Source of the DNA: Chloroflexota bacterium
GTDB lineage: Bacteria > Chloroflexota > Limnocylindria > Limnocylindrales > CSP1-4
Assembly: GCA_005880805.1 (NCBI GenBank)
Contig: VBFZ01000175.1
Coordinates: 13,310-33,908 of the forward strand
Length of the DNA stretch: 20,599 nt
Direction of reading: 5' to 3'
The translations under genes and the position numbers were made by a program. Below, piece after piece: positions 1-7,411 of the stretch. Within the stretch, counting starts at the first letter, position 1, and each line of letters begins with the position of its first letter. The notes below the pieces were generated by a model that made no database searches, had not been told where the DNA came from, and worked only from the letters and a program-made list of their open reading frames with translations.

Positions 1-2952
1 CCCATCGTCATCCTCGCCGTCGGGCTCGCCGCGGCGGTCAAAGGCATCCTGGAACACGCCACCGGGAACCTCTTGCCGAAGGCTACGCAGCCCGAGCTCG
101 CCGAGCCCCGCGAGCTCGACGAGCACCTGCTCGCGGATCGCGTCGTGGCCGAGCCGAGCTTCGAGGTCATCGACCTCCGCTCGACGGAGGCTTTCCTCGG
201 CGCGGCGCAGCTGCTCGCGCGCGGCGGCGGCGGCCCGTTCGGCTTCGGCGAGCTTCGAGCGATCCGAGGCATCGGCCGAAACGAGCGCGTCGAGGTCGGC
301 CCGCGCCTGGGCCTCTCGCGACTTCAGCGTCGTCAAGCCTTCCTCAAGGAGCGCTCGATCGGCCGCGAACCGTTGACGTCGCTCCAGGATGGATAGCAGT
401 CGGCGCTCGAGCTCAGCAACTCGGCGCTCGTCGAGTTCCACCGCGGCCCGGGCCTGGGCAACGGCGGAATCCGCCTCCCGGCGGCGTCGTTCGTGATCTT
501 CGGCCTGCCCGGTCAGGCGGTCGTATCGGGCGCGCAGCTCGTCGACTCGAGACTCCCAGGCGGGAACGGCCTCGTCCTGAGCCCCAGGCGAGGACGATGA
601 CTGCCTGGCCTGAGCGGATGCGGTCTGCCCGGCGTCCTCCTTGCGGTGTGCGCCCTGGTCCGCCACCGTCGAATCGAGGGCTGCAAGCTCCGTCGCGAGA
701 CGGAGCGCTTCGCCGTCGAGGCGCTGCGCCTGGGCCTCGTGCCAGGCCAGCTCGCGGGCCGCGGTTTCGGCGTCGCGGGAAACCGCTCGCTGGATCGCCT
801 CTGACCGGGCATGCTCGGCGGCGGTCGCAGACATGCGCCCCTGCACAGATCCCAGCTGGCGTCGGGCCTCCTCGAGCGCGACGTACGCGCGTTTCGCGTC
901 GGCTTCCCGCTGGGAGGCCTCCTCCTCGAGCCGGCCAAGCTCGACGGCCAGCCGGCGCTCCTCGGAGCGGCGGTCGAGCACGCCATCCGGACGGCCGAGG
1001 GCAACGGTGATCGGGCCGACGACTGCCGCGCCGTCCCGGGTCACGGCGAGCGAGCCCGCTGAAAGCAGCGGCTGGACCTCGAGCGCGCCAGCCAGGTCGG
1101 GCAGCCAGACGACTGCCCTCATGAGCCGTCCGACGGCGCCGGTCGGGTCCCGCCGGATCGCTGCCGACAGGGGGCCGCCTCCGAGCTGTCCGGCACGTTC
1201 GACCACGATCGAGTGAACGTCCGTCGCCCTGGGCGCGGCCCGCGCACCATGGTCGGTGCCCTCCAACGCCAGGACTCCCCGCTCCCCCGCGAGCCCGCCG
1301 ACGGCCGCCCGGGCAACGAGATACGCGCGCGCCGCCTCGCCCAGGACCGCTTCGACCGCGGGGCGCAGGGACGGATCCACCTCGAGGCCTTCGTCGAGGC
1401 GCTTTCCCCCCTGCCGCCGCGCAGCCCGCGCAATGCCTCGCGCTTCTTCCTCCGCGATCCGCGCCCGCAGCGCCTGGAGTCCCCCTGCGGTTGCCGCGAG
1501 GGCCGCTCGCACTCCCGCCAGGCGTTCTTCCGCATGCCGGGCGACCAGCTCGCCATTGACGACGGCGCGGGTCGCCTGTTCACGAGCCGCCAGCGCTTCC
1601 CCTTCCGCCGCGCGAGCGTCGGCGAGACCGGCATCGGCCGCTGCCAGGGCGGCGGTCCGCTCGTCCGCCAGGGTGCGCGACGCCTCGGCGGCGGCACGTT
1701 GTTCGGCTGCGCGGCGCTCCGCTTCCGCGACGCGGCGGCGGATCGCCTCGATCTCCGCCGTGCGTTCTGCCCTGACGCGCGCCAGCGCCAGTTCGCGTTC
1801 GCCCTGCGCTCGCTGCGCGGCGCGCAGCGACGCGAGCTCCACGGTCGCTTCCGACAGGGCCTGCTGGGCACTGGCGAGCGCGGACTCCAGCTCGACGTCC
1901 CGTTCGGCGCCCGGCGTGGCGAGCACGCGGCGTCCGTCCGCCAGGCTCGCCGTTGCAGCCTCGCGTTCCTCTTCCGACTGCCGCCGCTCGCGCTCCAAAG
2001 ACTCCAGGTCTGCTGCGATTCGCGCATCGCGCAGCTGCACCGCGCCGAGCTCCTCGCGAATACGTTCATGGACCTCGCGCCGTTGCCTCTCGAGGGCCAC
2101 GTGGGCGTCGAGCTCCTCGGCGATCGAAGCCGCCGCTCGCTCCGCGCCCGCCAGGTCGTTCAGCGCGGCGTCGGCGGCGCCACGGGCCGCAGCCAGCCAC
2201 GCGGCAGCTGCGCGCAGACGTCCGGCGGTGTCATGCCAGCGCACGTGCGCGGCCAGGATCAGCGCTGCCGCGAGCTCTTGGCCGGCCGACTGCCGGGTGG
2301 CCTGCTGCTCCGCCTGGGCGGCAAGTCGCCTGGCTTGAGGCCGAAGCTCGACAAGGATGTCTTCCACGCGCGAGAGGTTTGCTTCGGCCTCGGCGAGCTG
2401 CTCCTCCGCCTTCCGGCGTCGCCGGTCGTGACGCCGGACCCCGGCCACTTCCTCGAACAGCGGTCGGCGCTCCTCCGGTCGCAGCGCGAGGGCCTGGTCG
2501 ACCATGCCCTGGCCGATGAACAGGAACGCATTGTCGGCAAGGTGCGCGGCGTCGAGCAGATCGATGAGGTCCTTCAACCGGACCCGCTGCCGGTTCAGCA
2601 GGTAGTCGCTCTCGCCGGAACGGTAGAGGCGGCGGCCCAGCTCGAGGACCGAGTAATCGACCGGCAGCAGCGCGTCGGCGTTGTCGAGAACGATGGTGAC
2701 GTCCGCCATTCCCAGGGCGGCGCGCGTCTCGGATCCGGCGAAGATCACGTCCTCCGACTTCCTGGTCCGCAGCGAACGACCCTGTTCGCCGAGCGTCCAG
2801 CGCAGGGCGTCGGCAAGGTTTGACTTGCCCGACCCATTGGGACCGACCACCGCGCTGATGCCCGGGCCGAACTCGACGACAGTCCGGTCGGCGAACGACT
2901 TGAAGCCCTGGATGCGAAGTCCCAGCAGTCGGGCGGAGCCCCGCTCGTTCAC
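1..2952 (-). CDS. smc: Chromosome segregation ATPase SMC (C-terminal part beyond left edge)
   Basis: SMC is the long coiled-coil ATPase of bacterial condensin; it pairs with ScpA/ScpB to compact and segregate the chromosome. The frame is open from the GTG at 2952 to base 1, giving 984 codons, so the C-terminal ATPase half (about 200 residues in a normal 1200-residue SMC) is off the window. Visible in order: an N-terminal ATPase head with the start-typical IQGFKSFADRT, Walker A GPNGSGKS at residues 37-44 and a nearby LGEQ; an Arg/Glu/Ala-rich coiled coil from about residue 165; a hinge at roughly 505-660 (VDPSLRPAVEAVLG and, near its end, SAGSLAVTRDG); then the returning coil. The GTG overlaps the rnc stop as GTGA, which fixes the start and implies translational coupling. 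I scanned this frame for stop codons over its whole length and found none. Confidence 0.95.
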   Translation of the reverse strand, partial: MNERGSARLLGLRIQGFKSFADRTVVEFGPGISAVVGPNGSGKSNLADALRWTLGEQGRSLRTRKSEDVIFAGSETRAALGMADVTIVLDNADALLPVDYSVLELGRRLYRSGESDYLLNRQRVRLKDLIDLLDAAHLADNAFLFIGQGMVDQALALRPEERRPLFEEVAGVRRHDRRRRKAEEQLAEAEANLSRVEDILVELRPQARRLAAQAEQQATRQSAGQELAAALILAAHVRWHDTAGRLRAAAAWLAAARGAADAALNDLAGAERAAASIAEELDAHVALERQRREVHERIREELGAVQLRDARIAADLESLERERRQSEEEREAATASLADGRRVLATPGAERDVELESALASAQQALSEATVELASLRAAQRAQGERELALARVRAERTAEIEAIRRRVAEAERRAAEQRAAAEASRTLADERTAALAAADAGLADARAAEGEALAAREQATRAVVNGELVARHAEERLAGVRAALAATAGGLQALRARIAEEEARGIARAARRQGGKRLDEGLEVDPSLRPAVEAVLGEAARAYLVARAAVGGLAGERGVLALEGTDHGARAAPRATDVHSIVVERAGQLGGGPLSAAIRRDPTGAVGRLMRAVVWLPDLAGALEVQPLLSAGSLAVTRDGAAVVGPITVALGRPDGVLDRRSEERRLAVELGRLEEEASQREADAKRAYVALEEARRQLGSVQGRMSATAAEHARSEAIQRAVSRDAETAARELAWHEAQAQRLDGEALRLATELAALDSTVADQGAHRKEDAGQTASAQARQSSSSPGAQDEAVPAWESRVDELRARYDRLTGQAEDHERRRREADSAVAQARAAVELDERRVAELERRLLSILERRQRFAADRALLEEGLTTLKSREAQARADLDALVSADASDRSKLAEAERAAAAAREQLRRAEESLRRAEVDDLEARLGHDAIREQVLVELAGLGELGLRSLRQEVPGGVFQDAFDRRGEPDGEDDDG

Positions 2953-3647
2953 TTCTTCTCGGTTCGGAGCGTTTCCATCGCTCGCTGGGCCGCTTCGGTC
3001 TCCGCGACCCGCCGTGACGGCCCTTCTCCGACCCCCAGCACGCGATCGCCCACGGTGACGCGGATCCGGAACCGCCGCTCATGGTCGGGCCCGCTGATCT
3101 CGACGAGCTCGTAGTGCGGGCGCAGGCCGCCGGCCCGTTGTGTGTGCTCCTGCAGGCGGCTCTTCGGGCTCTTCAGGGACACGACCGGTGCGTCGCTCTC
3201 GACCTCCGGCCGAGCGACCTCGAGGAGCCAGTCACGGACGGCTTCGAAGCCGAGGTCGAGGTAGATGGCACCCGCGAAGGCCTCGAACGCCGAAGTCAGG
3301 AGCGAGGAACGGAGCCGTGCTCCCCGCCGCGCCTCGCCAGTCCCCAGCAGCAGCGCCTCCCCGATACCGATTCGCGACGCGAGTCGCGCGAGGCCCGTCG
3401 TCGAGACGATCGCCGCACGCCGAGCCGAGAGCGATCCCTCGTCGTCGAGGGGGTGACGCCGGAAGAGCGCCTCCGAGATCACCAGGTTGACGACCGAGTC
3501 ACCGAGATATTCGAGGCGCTCGTTATGGGCGCTGGCCTCGTCGGGGTGCTCGTGCAGGTAGCTGCTGTGGACGAGGGCCTGCTCGACGAGATCGAGGTCG
3601 CGTACCGGGAGACCGAGCCGCTCGGCAAGGACTGCTGCCGGACCCAT
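2949..3647 (-). CDS. rnc: Ribonuclease III
   Basis: RNase III cleaves double-stranded RNA, chiefly rRNA precursors, as a homodimer in the cytoplasm. The 232-residue product has the normal family length. The signature NERLEYLGDSVVN is at residues 42-54 and carries the first acidic metal ligands; a second acidic helix follows in SAFEAFAGAIYLDLG. The C-terminal third (about 155-228) is a double-stranded-RNA-binding domain, with KSRLQEHTQ at its start and the alanine-rich VAETEAAQRAME helix at its end. ATG start 46 bp after the acpP stop, without a clear Shine-Dalgarno. The stop overlaps the smc start by four bases. The order rnc-smc is widely conserved in Gram-positive bacteria, which supports both calls. 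Confidence 0.97.
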   Translation of the reverse strand: MGPAAVLAERLGLPVRDLDLVEQALVHSSYLHEHPDEASAHNERLEYLGDSVVNLVISEALFRRHPLDDEGSLSARRAAIVSTTGLARLASRIGIGEALLLGTGEARRGARLRSSLLTSAFEAFAGAIYLDLGFEAVRDWLLEVARPEVESDAPVVSLKSPKSRLQEHTQRAGGLRPHYELVEISGPDHERRFRIRVTVGDRVLGVGEGPSRRVAETEAAQRAMETLRTEKK

Positions 3648-3693
3648 GAGGTCCGTTCGCGACGGACGCGGGGACGGCAGCGACGAGGACCGG

Positions 3694-3930
3694 CTAGGAC
3701 GAATGCTCGTCGATGTAGTCGACGGCGTCCTGGACGGTCCGGATCTTCTCGGCGTCCTCGTCGGAGATCTCGGTTCCGAACTCCTCCTCGAGGCTCATGA
3801 TCAGCTCCACCAGATCGAGCGAGTCCGCGTTGAGGTCGTCGACGAAGGAAGCTTCGGGCTTGACCTCGTCCTCGTCGACGCCGAGCTGCTCGACAACGAT
3901 CTTCTTGAGTCGATCGTAGGTGGTGGCCAC
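3694..3930 (-). CDS. acpP: Acyl carrier protein
   Basis: This small acidic carrier holds growing acyl chains during type II fatty acid synthesis. The 78-residue product is the usual ACP length and contains the phosphopantetheine attachment motif DSLD with Ser37, after LNA; helix II and III follow with VELIMSLEEEFGTEI and VQDAVDYI. The start is GTG at 3930, supported by a perfect AGGAGG six bases upstream, the strongest ribosome-binding site in this window, as expected for an abundant protein. It lies 27 bp after nusB and 46 bp before rnc. The acpP-rnc-smc order is common in Firmicutes and other Gram-positives; the attachment phosphopantetheine derives from CoA, whose biosynthetic enzyme CoaD is encoded in the same gene run. 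Confidence 0.97.
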   Translation of the reverse strand: MATTYDRLKKIVVEQLGVDEDEVKPEASFVDDLNADSLDLVELIMSLEEEFGTEISDEDAEKIRTVQDAVDYIDEHSS

Positions 3931-3936
3931 GGACTC

Positions 3937-3942
3937 CCTCCT
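3937..3942 (-). promoter_or_regulatory. Consensus Shine-Dalgarno of acpP
   Basis: AGGAGG on the minus strand, six bases before the GTG start of acpP. It is a full anti-16S match in a window where most genes have weak or no recognisable ribosome-binding site, and it decides the GTG start of acpP. Confidence 0.8.
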
Positions 3943-3957
3943 CGAGTGGGACTGTCG

Positions 3958-4476
3958 CTAGCTGCCGCGTGGTTGTCCTCGGGAGGCTCTCGTGCTCCGG
4001 CCTGCCGGGGCGGTCGGCGCCTCCGCGATGATTCGCCCGAGCACCCCATTCACCAGCCGGCGCATGGAGTCTCCGCTGTAGGTGCGTGCAAGCTCGACCC
4101 ACTCGGCGATCGCCACCCGGGCCGGCGTCGCGGGCGAGTGTAGCACCTCGCCAATGGCACAACGAAGGAGCGCGCGGTCCATTCTGGCGAGCTGGACGAC
4201 CGGATATTGCGGGGCGAGACGTTCGATCGTGGCGTCGATCGTGTCGCGGTGCTCGACGACCGCGGCGACCAGGCGCCGGGCCAGATCGGCCGCCTCTGGA
4301 TCGCTCTCCGACTCCGCCAGATGCCGCTCGAGGATGGCTGACGCGGTGCGCTGCCCGAACTCCCCCTCGAAGATGGCGGCCAGCGCGAGCCGGCGACCCG
4401 CCCGGTAGGACCGGATTCGATCCGAATGAGCGGCTGCCGCGGAGCTGGCTGGGTTGGCCGGGCGGTCAGGCGCCAA
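3958..4476 (-). CDS. nusB: Transcription antitermination protein NusB
   Basis: NusB binds boxA RNA with S10 (NusE) and supports antitermination and rRNA synthesis. The helical NusB fold is clear: the N-terminal RAGRRLALAAIFEGEF corresponds to the family's R..a...L...e, and the C-terminal half has RMDRALLRCAIGEVL, VAIAEWVELARTYS and the hallmark RRLVNGVLGRI. The open frame runs back to 4692, but that part reads as out-of-frame asp23 sequence, so the true start must be internal. No ATG or GTG lies between the asp23 stop and the conserved domain; the best candidate is TTG at 4476, giving 172 residues and an 11-bp overlap with asp23-1. No good Shine-Dalgarno is seen, so translation probably depends on coupling. 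The start is uncertain; the family call is not. A Pro/Arg/Ser-rich tail of about 15 residues follows the domain. Confidence 0.9.
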   Translation of the reverse strand: MAPDRPANPASSAAAAHSDRIRSYRAGRRLALAAIFEGEFGQRTASAILERHLAESESDPEAADLARRLVAAVVEHRDTIDATIERLAPQYPVVQLARMDRALLRCAIGEVLHSPATPARVAIAEWVELARTYSGDSMRRLVNGVLGRIIAEAPTAPAGRSTRASRGQPRGS

Positions 4477-4780
4477 CGCCGTCGACCAGCACGCTGACCT
4501 CGGCGAGCTCCATGCCAAGGAGCCGCTCCACGGCGGCGGCCACGGCCGAGCGGACCTCCGCGGCGAGCGGCTCGAGCGGCTGGCCGGGCCGGGCGACGAT
4601 CGACACGCGGACTCGAACCTTGCCGTCGTGGACATCGGCTTCGACCGGACGGGGCGGGCGCCAGCTGCGCCATCGCGGGCCCCCGCGGCCAACGCGTGCT
4701 ACTCCGGGCACCTCGAAGGCCGCCAGGCGAACCATCTCCTCGATCACACCGCGCCCCACGGCGAGACGGGGCTCGCTCAC
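4466..4780 (-). CDS. Asp23/Gls24 family envelope stress protein (copy 1)
   Basis: Asp23/Gls24 (DUF322) proteins are small cytoplasmic proteins that assemble under the membrane in Firmicutes and respond to envelope or alkaline stress. The 104-residue product shows the family pattern: GRGVIEEMVRLAAFEVPGVARVG near the N terminus (helix then the PGV turn), a central strand pair VRVRVSIVARPGQPL, and a C-terminal helix and strand, VAAAVERLLGMELAEVSVLVDGV. A longer frame would reach 4864 inside plsX; I chose GTG at 4780, seven bases after the plsX stop, because conservation begins there. It sits in plsX-asp23-nusB, a known neighbourhood: Asp23 genes often precede nusB in Gram-positives. A second, diverged copy is at 12491-12934. 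The exact biochemical role is not known. Confidence 0.88.
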   Translation of the reverse strand: MSEPRLAVGRGVIEEMVRLAAFEVPGVARVGRGGPRWRSWRPPRPVEADVHDGKVRVRVSIVARPGQPLEPLAAEVRSAVAAAVERLLGMELAEVSVLVDGVGA

Positions 4781-4796
4781 GAGGCGCTCACGAGGC
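4775..4796. repeat. Perfect 11-bp tandem duplication at the plsX/asp23 junction
   Basis: The unit gctcacgaggc occurs twice head to tail (4775-4785 and 4786-4796), followed by a partial third unit gctc. On the minus strand each copy reads GCCTCGTGAGC: the first copy supplies the TGA stop of plsX, and the second supplies the GTG start of asp23-1 in another frame. The duplication therefore created or shifted this gene boundary. Confidence 0.9.
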
Positions 4797-5894
4797 GCTC
4801 TCGACGGCGGCGACCTCCTTCTCGGGGCCAGTCGCCCTGGTCGCGTCCGATCCGCCTCCGGCACCGCGGGGCGTGTGCCGGAGCGCGTCGGCGATCAGCT
4901 CGGGGATCCGCGCTCGCGCGGCCGCCGCCCCAACGGCGACCGCGTAGGAGACCATCCGCCGCTTCGCCCGGCCGTGGGTGATGAGCACGGTGCCCTGGAC
5001 GCCGAGGAGTGGCGAGCCCCCCAACTTCTCGTAGTCGAAGATGGCCCGGATGCGGTCGAGTCCTGGCTTGAGGAAGAGGTAGGCCAGAGGGCCGCGGGGC
5101 GGACGGCGCAGCTCCTCGCGGAGCAGGTCGAAGATGAACGTCGAGAGGCCCTCGAAGAACTTGATCGTGACGTTGCCGACCGCGGCGTCGCAGACCACGA
5201 CATCCGCCGCGTGGGAGACCAGGTGGCGGCCCTCGATATTGCCGATGAAGTTCAGGTTCGACGCCGCCAGGAGCTCGGTGGCTTCCTGCACGCGCTGCTC
5301 GCCCTTGCCCGCTTCCTCGCCGATCGACAGGAGTGCGACGGATGGCCGCAGCACGCCCAGCACGCGCTCGGCGTAGAGGGACGCCATGTGCGCGTACTGC
5401 GCGAGGTTGTAGCCCGTCGAATCGGTCGTGGCGCCGATGTCCAGGAGGACGAAGGGGCCGGTCCGCGTGGTCATCTGGACGGCGAGCGCCGGCCGGTCGA
5501 CGCCGGGCAGGCGCTTCAGGTTGAGGATCGCCGAGGCGACAGCCGCACCGGTGTGACCCGCGGTGACGACCGCATCCGCCCGGCCCGCGTGCACGAGCCG
5601 CATGCAGACGTTGATCGACGCCTCCCGCTTGCGACGGACGGCGCTGGCAGCCTGCTCCTCCATGCCCACCACCTCGGCGGCGTGCACGATCGTCGTGTTT
5701 GATGGGATGTCGTGCGCGGACGCCCGGACCCTGGCCTCGTCGCCGACGAGCAGCAGCTCGTCGCCCGGATGCCCCCGCGCGTAGAGGAGGGCGCCGGCTA
5801 CGACCTCGTCCGGGGCGTGGTCGCCGCCCATCGCGTCGACCACGATTCGAACGCGGCCCGACTCGCCCGCGGTCCGAACCGAGCTGAGGTCCAT
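4788..5894 (-). CDS. plsX: Phosphate acyltransferase PlsX
   Basis: PlsX converts acyl-ACP to acyl-phosphate, the acyl donor used by PlsY in the first step of phospholipid synthesis, as a soluble enzyme that docks at the membrane. Family features in the 368-residue product: the N-terminal IVVDAMGGDHAPDEVVAGA (from residue 17), ADAVVTAGHTGAAVASA, the GPFVLLDIGATTDS segment, LLSIGEEAGKG, NFIGNIEGR, VVVCDAAVGNVTIKFFEG and the C-terminal GGSPLLGVQGTVLITHG. ATG start 19 bp after the rpmF stop. The rpmF-plsX pair is very widely conserved. The C-terminal 30 residues are low-complexity Gly/Ala/Thr and run into the 11-bp tandem repeat at the stop codon. FakA and ACP, which feed or exchange with PlsX, are in the same gene run. 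Confidence 0.97.
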   Translation of the reverse strand: MDLSSVRTAGESGRVRIVVDAMGGDHAPDEVVAGALLYARGHPGDELLLVGDEARVRASAHDIPSNTTIVHAAEVVGMEEQAASAVRRKREASINVCMRLVHAGRADAVVTAGHTGAAVASAILNLKRLPGVDRPALAVQMTTRTGPFVLLDIGATTDSTGYNLAQYAHMASLYAERVLGVLRPSVALLSIGEEAGKGEQRVQEATELLAASNLNFIGNIEGRHLVSHAADVVVCDAAVGNVTIKFFEGLSTFIFDLLREELRRPPRGPLAYLFLKPGLDRIRAIFDYEKLGGSPLLGVQGTVLITHGRAKRRMVSYAVAVGAAAARARIPELIADALRHTPRGAGGGSDATRATGPEKEVAAVESAS

Positions 5895-5913
5895 CGGCCC
5901 GCCTTCGTCCCCG

Positions 5914-6114
5914 TCAGCCGGCGGACTCTTCGGTCGTCTTCTTCAGCTCGATCGCCTGCCGTCCGTTGTAGTAACCGCACTCCGGGCAGGCATGGTGGGG
6001 TTGCTTTCGCGCGTGGCAATGCGGGCATTCCTCGAGGCGCGGGAGGGTCAGGGCGTGGTGGCTGCGCCGATCACCCTGGCGCGCGTGGGAAACCCGTCGC
6101 TTGGGGACTCCCAT
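5914..6114 (-). CDS. rpmF: 50S ribosomal protein bL32
   Basis: This small protein of the large ribosomal subunit is 66 residues long. It starts with the typical MGVPKRRVSHARQGDRRSHH and contains two cysteine pairs (CPHCH and CPECGYY) forming the zinc-ribbon of the zinc-binding (C+) form, with NGRQAI after the second pair. The ATG start is preceded by AAGGAG at 6128-6133, 13 bases away, a rather long spacing. DUF177 lies upstream, as in most bacteria (YceD-rpmF-plsX). The upstream 122 bases are the largest gap within the long minus-strand run and are C-rich; a GCCCG/CGGGC 5-bp hairpin is visible but unremarkable. Confidence 0.97.
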   Translation of the reverse strand: MGVPKRRVSHARQGDRRSHHALTLPRLEECPHCHARKQPHHACPECGYYNGRQAIELKKTTEESAG

Positions 6115-6236
6115 GGCAGTGCTGTGGCTCCTTTCGAACAGCGCGGCCCGGCAGCGGGCGAAGCGGAGGGTGGATGCAGGTCAGTTCGGGTCCGGCCGCG
6201 GCGAGCAGGGCGGCGACGGGTGACCGGGCCGGGAGT

Positions 6237-6833
6237 CTACCCGGTCTCGGGCCCGGCGTCGACCTTGAACGACCGGAGCGCTTCGAGGCGCGGATCAAGC
6301 TCGTCCTCGCCATGGTCGTGCGGCCCGCCCTCCAGTCGCTGTCCGCACACCGTGCAGAGCCCGGGGCAGTCCGGCTCGCACAGGGGCGCGATCGGCTCCG
6401 CGAGCTGGATGGCTTCCCGGACGACCGGCTCGAGCTCGAGCTCGTGGTGGTCGTTGAGGCGCAGGACGTCGGGCTCGGCGGCCGTGTCGACCGGCAGGCC
6501 CGAGGCAAGCTCGACGCTCGGCAGCGCCTCCTCCTGCAGCTCGACGTCGATCGGGACTTCGATGTCCCGCAGGCAGCGGCTGCACTGCGCGGCAAGGCTC
6601 GACTGCAGCCGCCCGTTCACGAGCAGACCGCGGTTCGTCCGTGAGAGCCGGATCGTCCCCTCGAGCGGGTCGGCCTGCAGCAGGTCCGGCCCGAGATCCA
6701 GCATGAGGCCGGCGACCTGATAGGTGCGAGATGTCCCGACCGGCTCCGCGAGCAGCTGGGCGGCGGGGTACGTCAGGACGTCGCGCGCGTCGAGCGCCAG
6801 GCGGGTGCCGTGCTGGTGCGAGCTGCCGGTCAT
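6237..6833 (-). CDS. DUF177 / YceD family protein
   Basis: YceD (DUF177; YlbN in Bacillus) is a conserved protein encoded next to rpmF and linked in plants and bacteria to 23S rRNA accumulation or ribosome assembly; its mechanism is unsettled. The product from ATG 6833 is 198 residues. It shows the family's two cysteine clusters: CSRCLRDIEVPIDVE in the middle, and CEPDCPGLCTVCGQRL near the C terminus, the latter a likely zinc site. An aliphatic strand with the family's vGtSRTYQVAGL..D comes before them. The open frame extends to 6887, but ATG 6833 overlaps the stop of the upstream coiled-coil gene as ATGA and is the better start. The downstream neighbour is rpmF, confirming the family by context. 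Confidence 0.93.
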   Translation of the reverse strand: MTGSSHQHGTRLALDARDVLTYPAAQLLAEPVGTSRTYQVAGLMLDLGPDLLQADPLEGTIRLSRTNRGLLVNGRLQSSLAAQCSRCLRDIEVPIDVELQEEALPSVELASGLPVDTAAEPDVLRLNDHHELELEPVVREAIQLAEPIAPLCEPDCPGLCTVCGQRLEGGPHDHGEDELDPRLEALRSFKVDAGPETG

Positions 6834-7360
6834 GCCCGAACGGGCTGCGAGACGTCCTCCTCCGACTCGTCTGCCGCCGTTTGCCATGCGTGCTCGGGGC
6901 CCGTGCCGTTCTCGCCGGGCGTTGCCCGTCGTTCGTCGAGCAGCGCAATCCCCTTCTTGATGCTTTGCAGCGTGCGCACGATCTCGCCCTCGAGGGAGAT
7001 GAGCACCGAGGCTGCGTACTCGTCGGCGCCCCGCCGAACCTCCTCCGCATCCTGCTCGGCGCGGGCGATGATCCGACCGCCCTCGTCGGCAGCGGCCTGC
7101 GTCAGCCCGCGCTCGTCGATCAGGAAGGCAGCCTGCTCCTGTGCCTTCGCGACGATGCGCTCGGCCTCCTCCTGCGCCTTCTCGATGTACTGGTTGCCTT
7201 CCGCCGTGATCCGGTTCGCAGCCCGGATCTCCTCGGGGATGGCGGCCCGAATCTGGTCGATGAGGTCGATCGCCGTCGGCGAATGGATCGCGACGTTCTG
7301 CGTCATCGGGAACCGGCGGCCGTCCAGGATCAGGCTCTCCAGGCGGCTGACGAGGAACAT
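6830..7360 (-). CDS. SepIVA/DivIVA-like coiled-coil protein
   Basis: The 176-residue product is almost wholly helical, with one long coiled coil rich in Glu, Ala, Arg and Gln (about residues 50-150). Its N terminus, MFLVSRLESLILDGRRFPM, then DLIDQIRAAIPEEIRAANRI, resembles from memory the start of mycobacterial SepIVA (Rv2927c), including a later ADEYAASVLISLEGEIVRTLQ segment like SepIVA's end. In mycobacteria SepIVA is a DivIVA-domain protein needed for septation and envelope growth, and it too lies directly before the DUF177 gene and rnc. I therefore infer a role in cell division or polar membrane organisation. Such genes are often mis-annotated as ATP synthase subunit b because of the coil; there is no membrane segment here. 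ATG 7360 start, 51 bp after coaD; a second ATG at 7306 is possible. Its stop overlaps the DUF177 start. Confidence 0.75.
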   Translation of the reverse strand: MFLVSRLESLILDGRRFPMTQNVAIHSPTAIDLIDQIRAAIPEEIRAANRITAEGNQYIEKAQEEAERIVAKAQEQAAFLIDERGLTQAAADEGGRIIARAEQDAEEVRRGADEYAASVLISLEGEIVRTLQSIKKGIALLDERRATPGENGTGPEHAWQTAADESEEDVSQPVRA

Positions 7361-7394
7361 GATGTCGATCGGACGGGCCCTCCTGGTCTCGCTT

Positions 7395-7410
7395 CGGCCG
7401 ATTATCGCAC
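7395..7410 (-). promoter_or_regulatory. Extended -10 promoter or operator before the SepIVA-like gene
   Basis: On the minus strand this reads GTGCGATAATCGGCCG. It contains TGC-GATAAT, an extended -10 (TGn plus five of six matches to TATAAT), and the small inverted repeat CGAT-A-ATCG. No -35 is recognisable at 17-18 bp, as allowed for extended -10 promoters. Transcription from it would start near 7394, about 34 bases before the ATG. The same 16 bases occur upstream of rlmN (17362-17377). It abuts the coaD stop. Confidence 0.5.
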
Positions 7411-7411
7411 C

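Noticed and set aside
1213..2823. A 536-codon plus-strand frame and several minus-strand frames inside smc
   Set aside because: They are shadows of the smc frame, which is open throughout and has Walker A, coil and hinge features.
4086..5702. A 538-codon plus-strand frame opposite nusB, asp23-1 and plsX
   Set aside because: Crosses three well-supported minus-strand genes; composition is typical of antisense shadows in GC-rich DNA.
6830..7360. ATP synthase subunit b for the coiled-coil gene
   Set aside because: There is no N-terminal membrane helix and no other ATP synthase gene nearby; the similarity is generic coiled coil.
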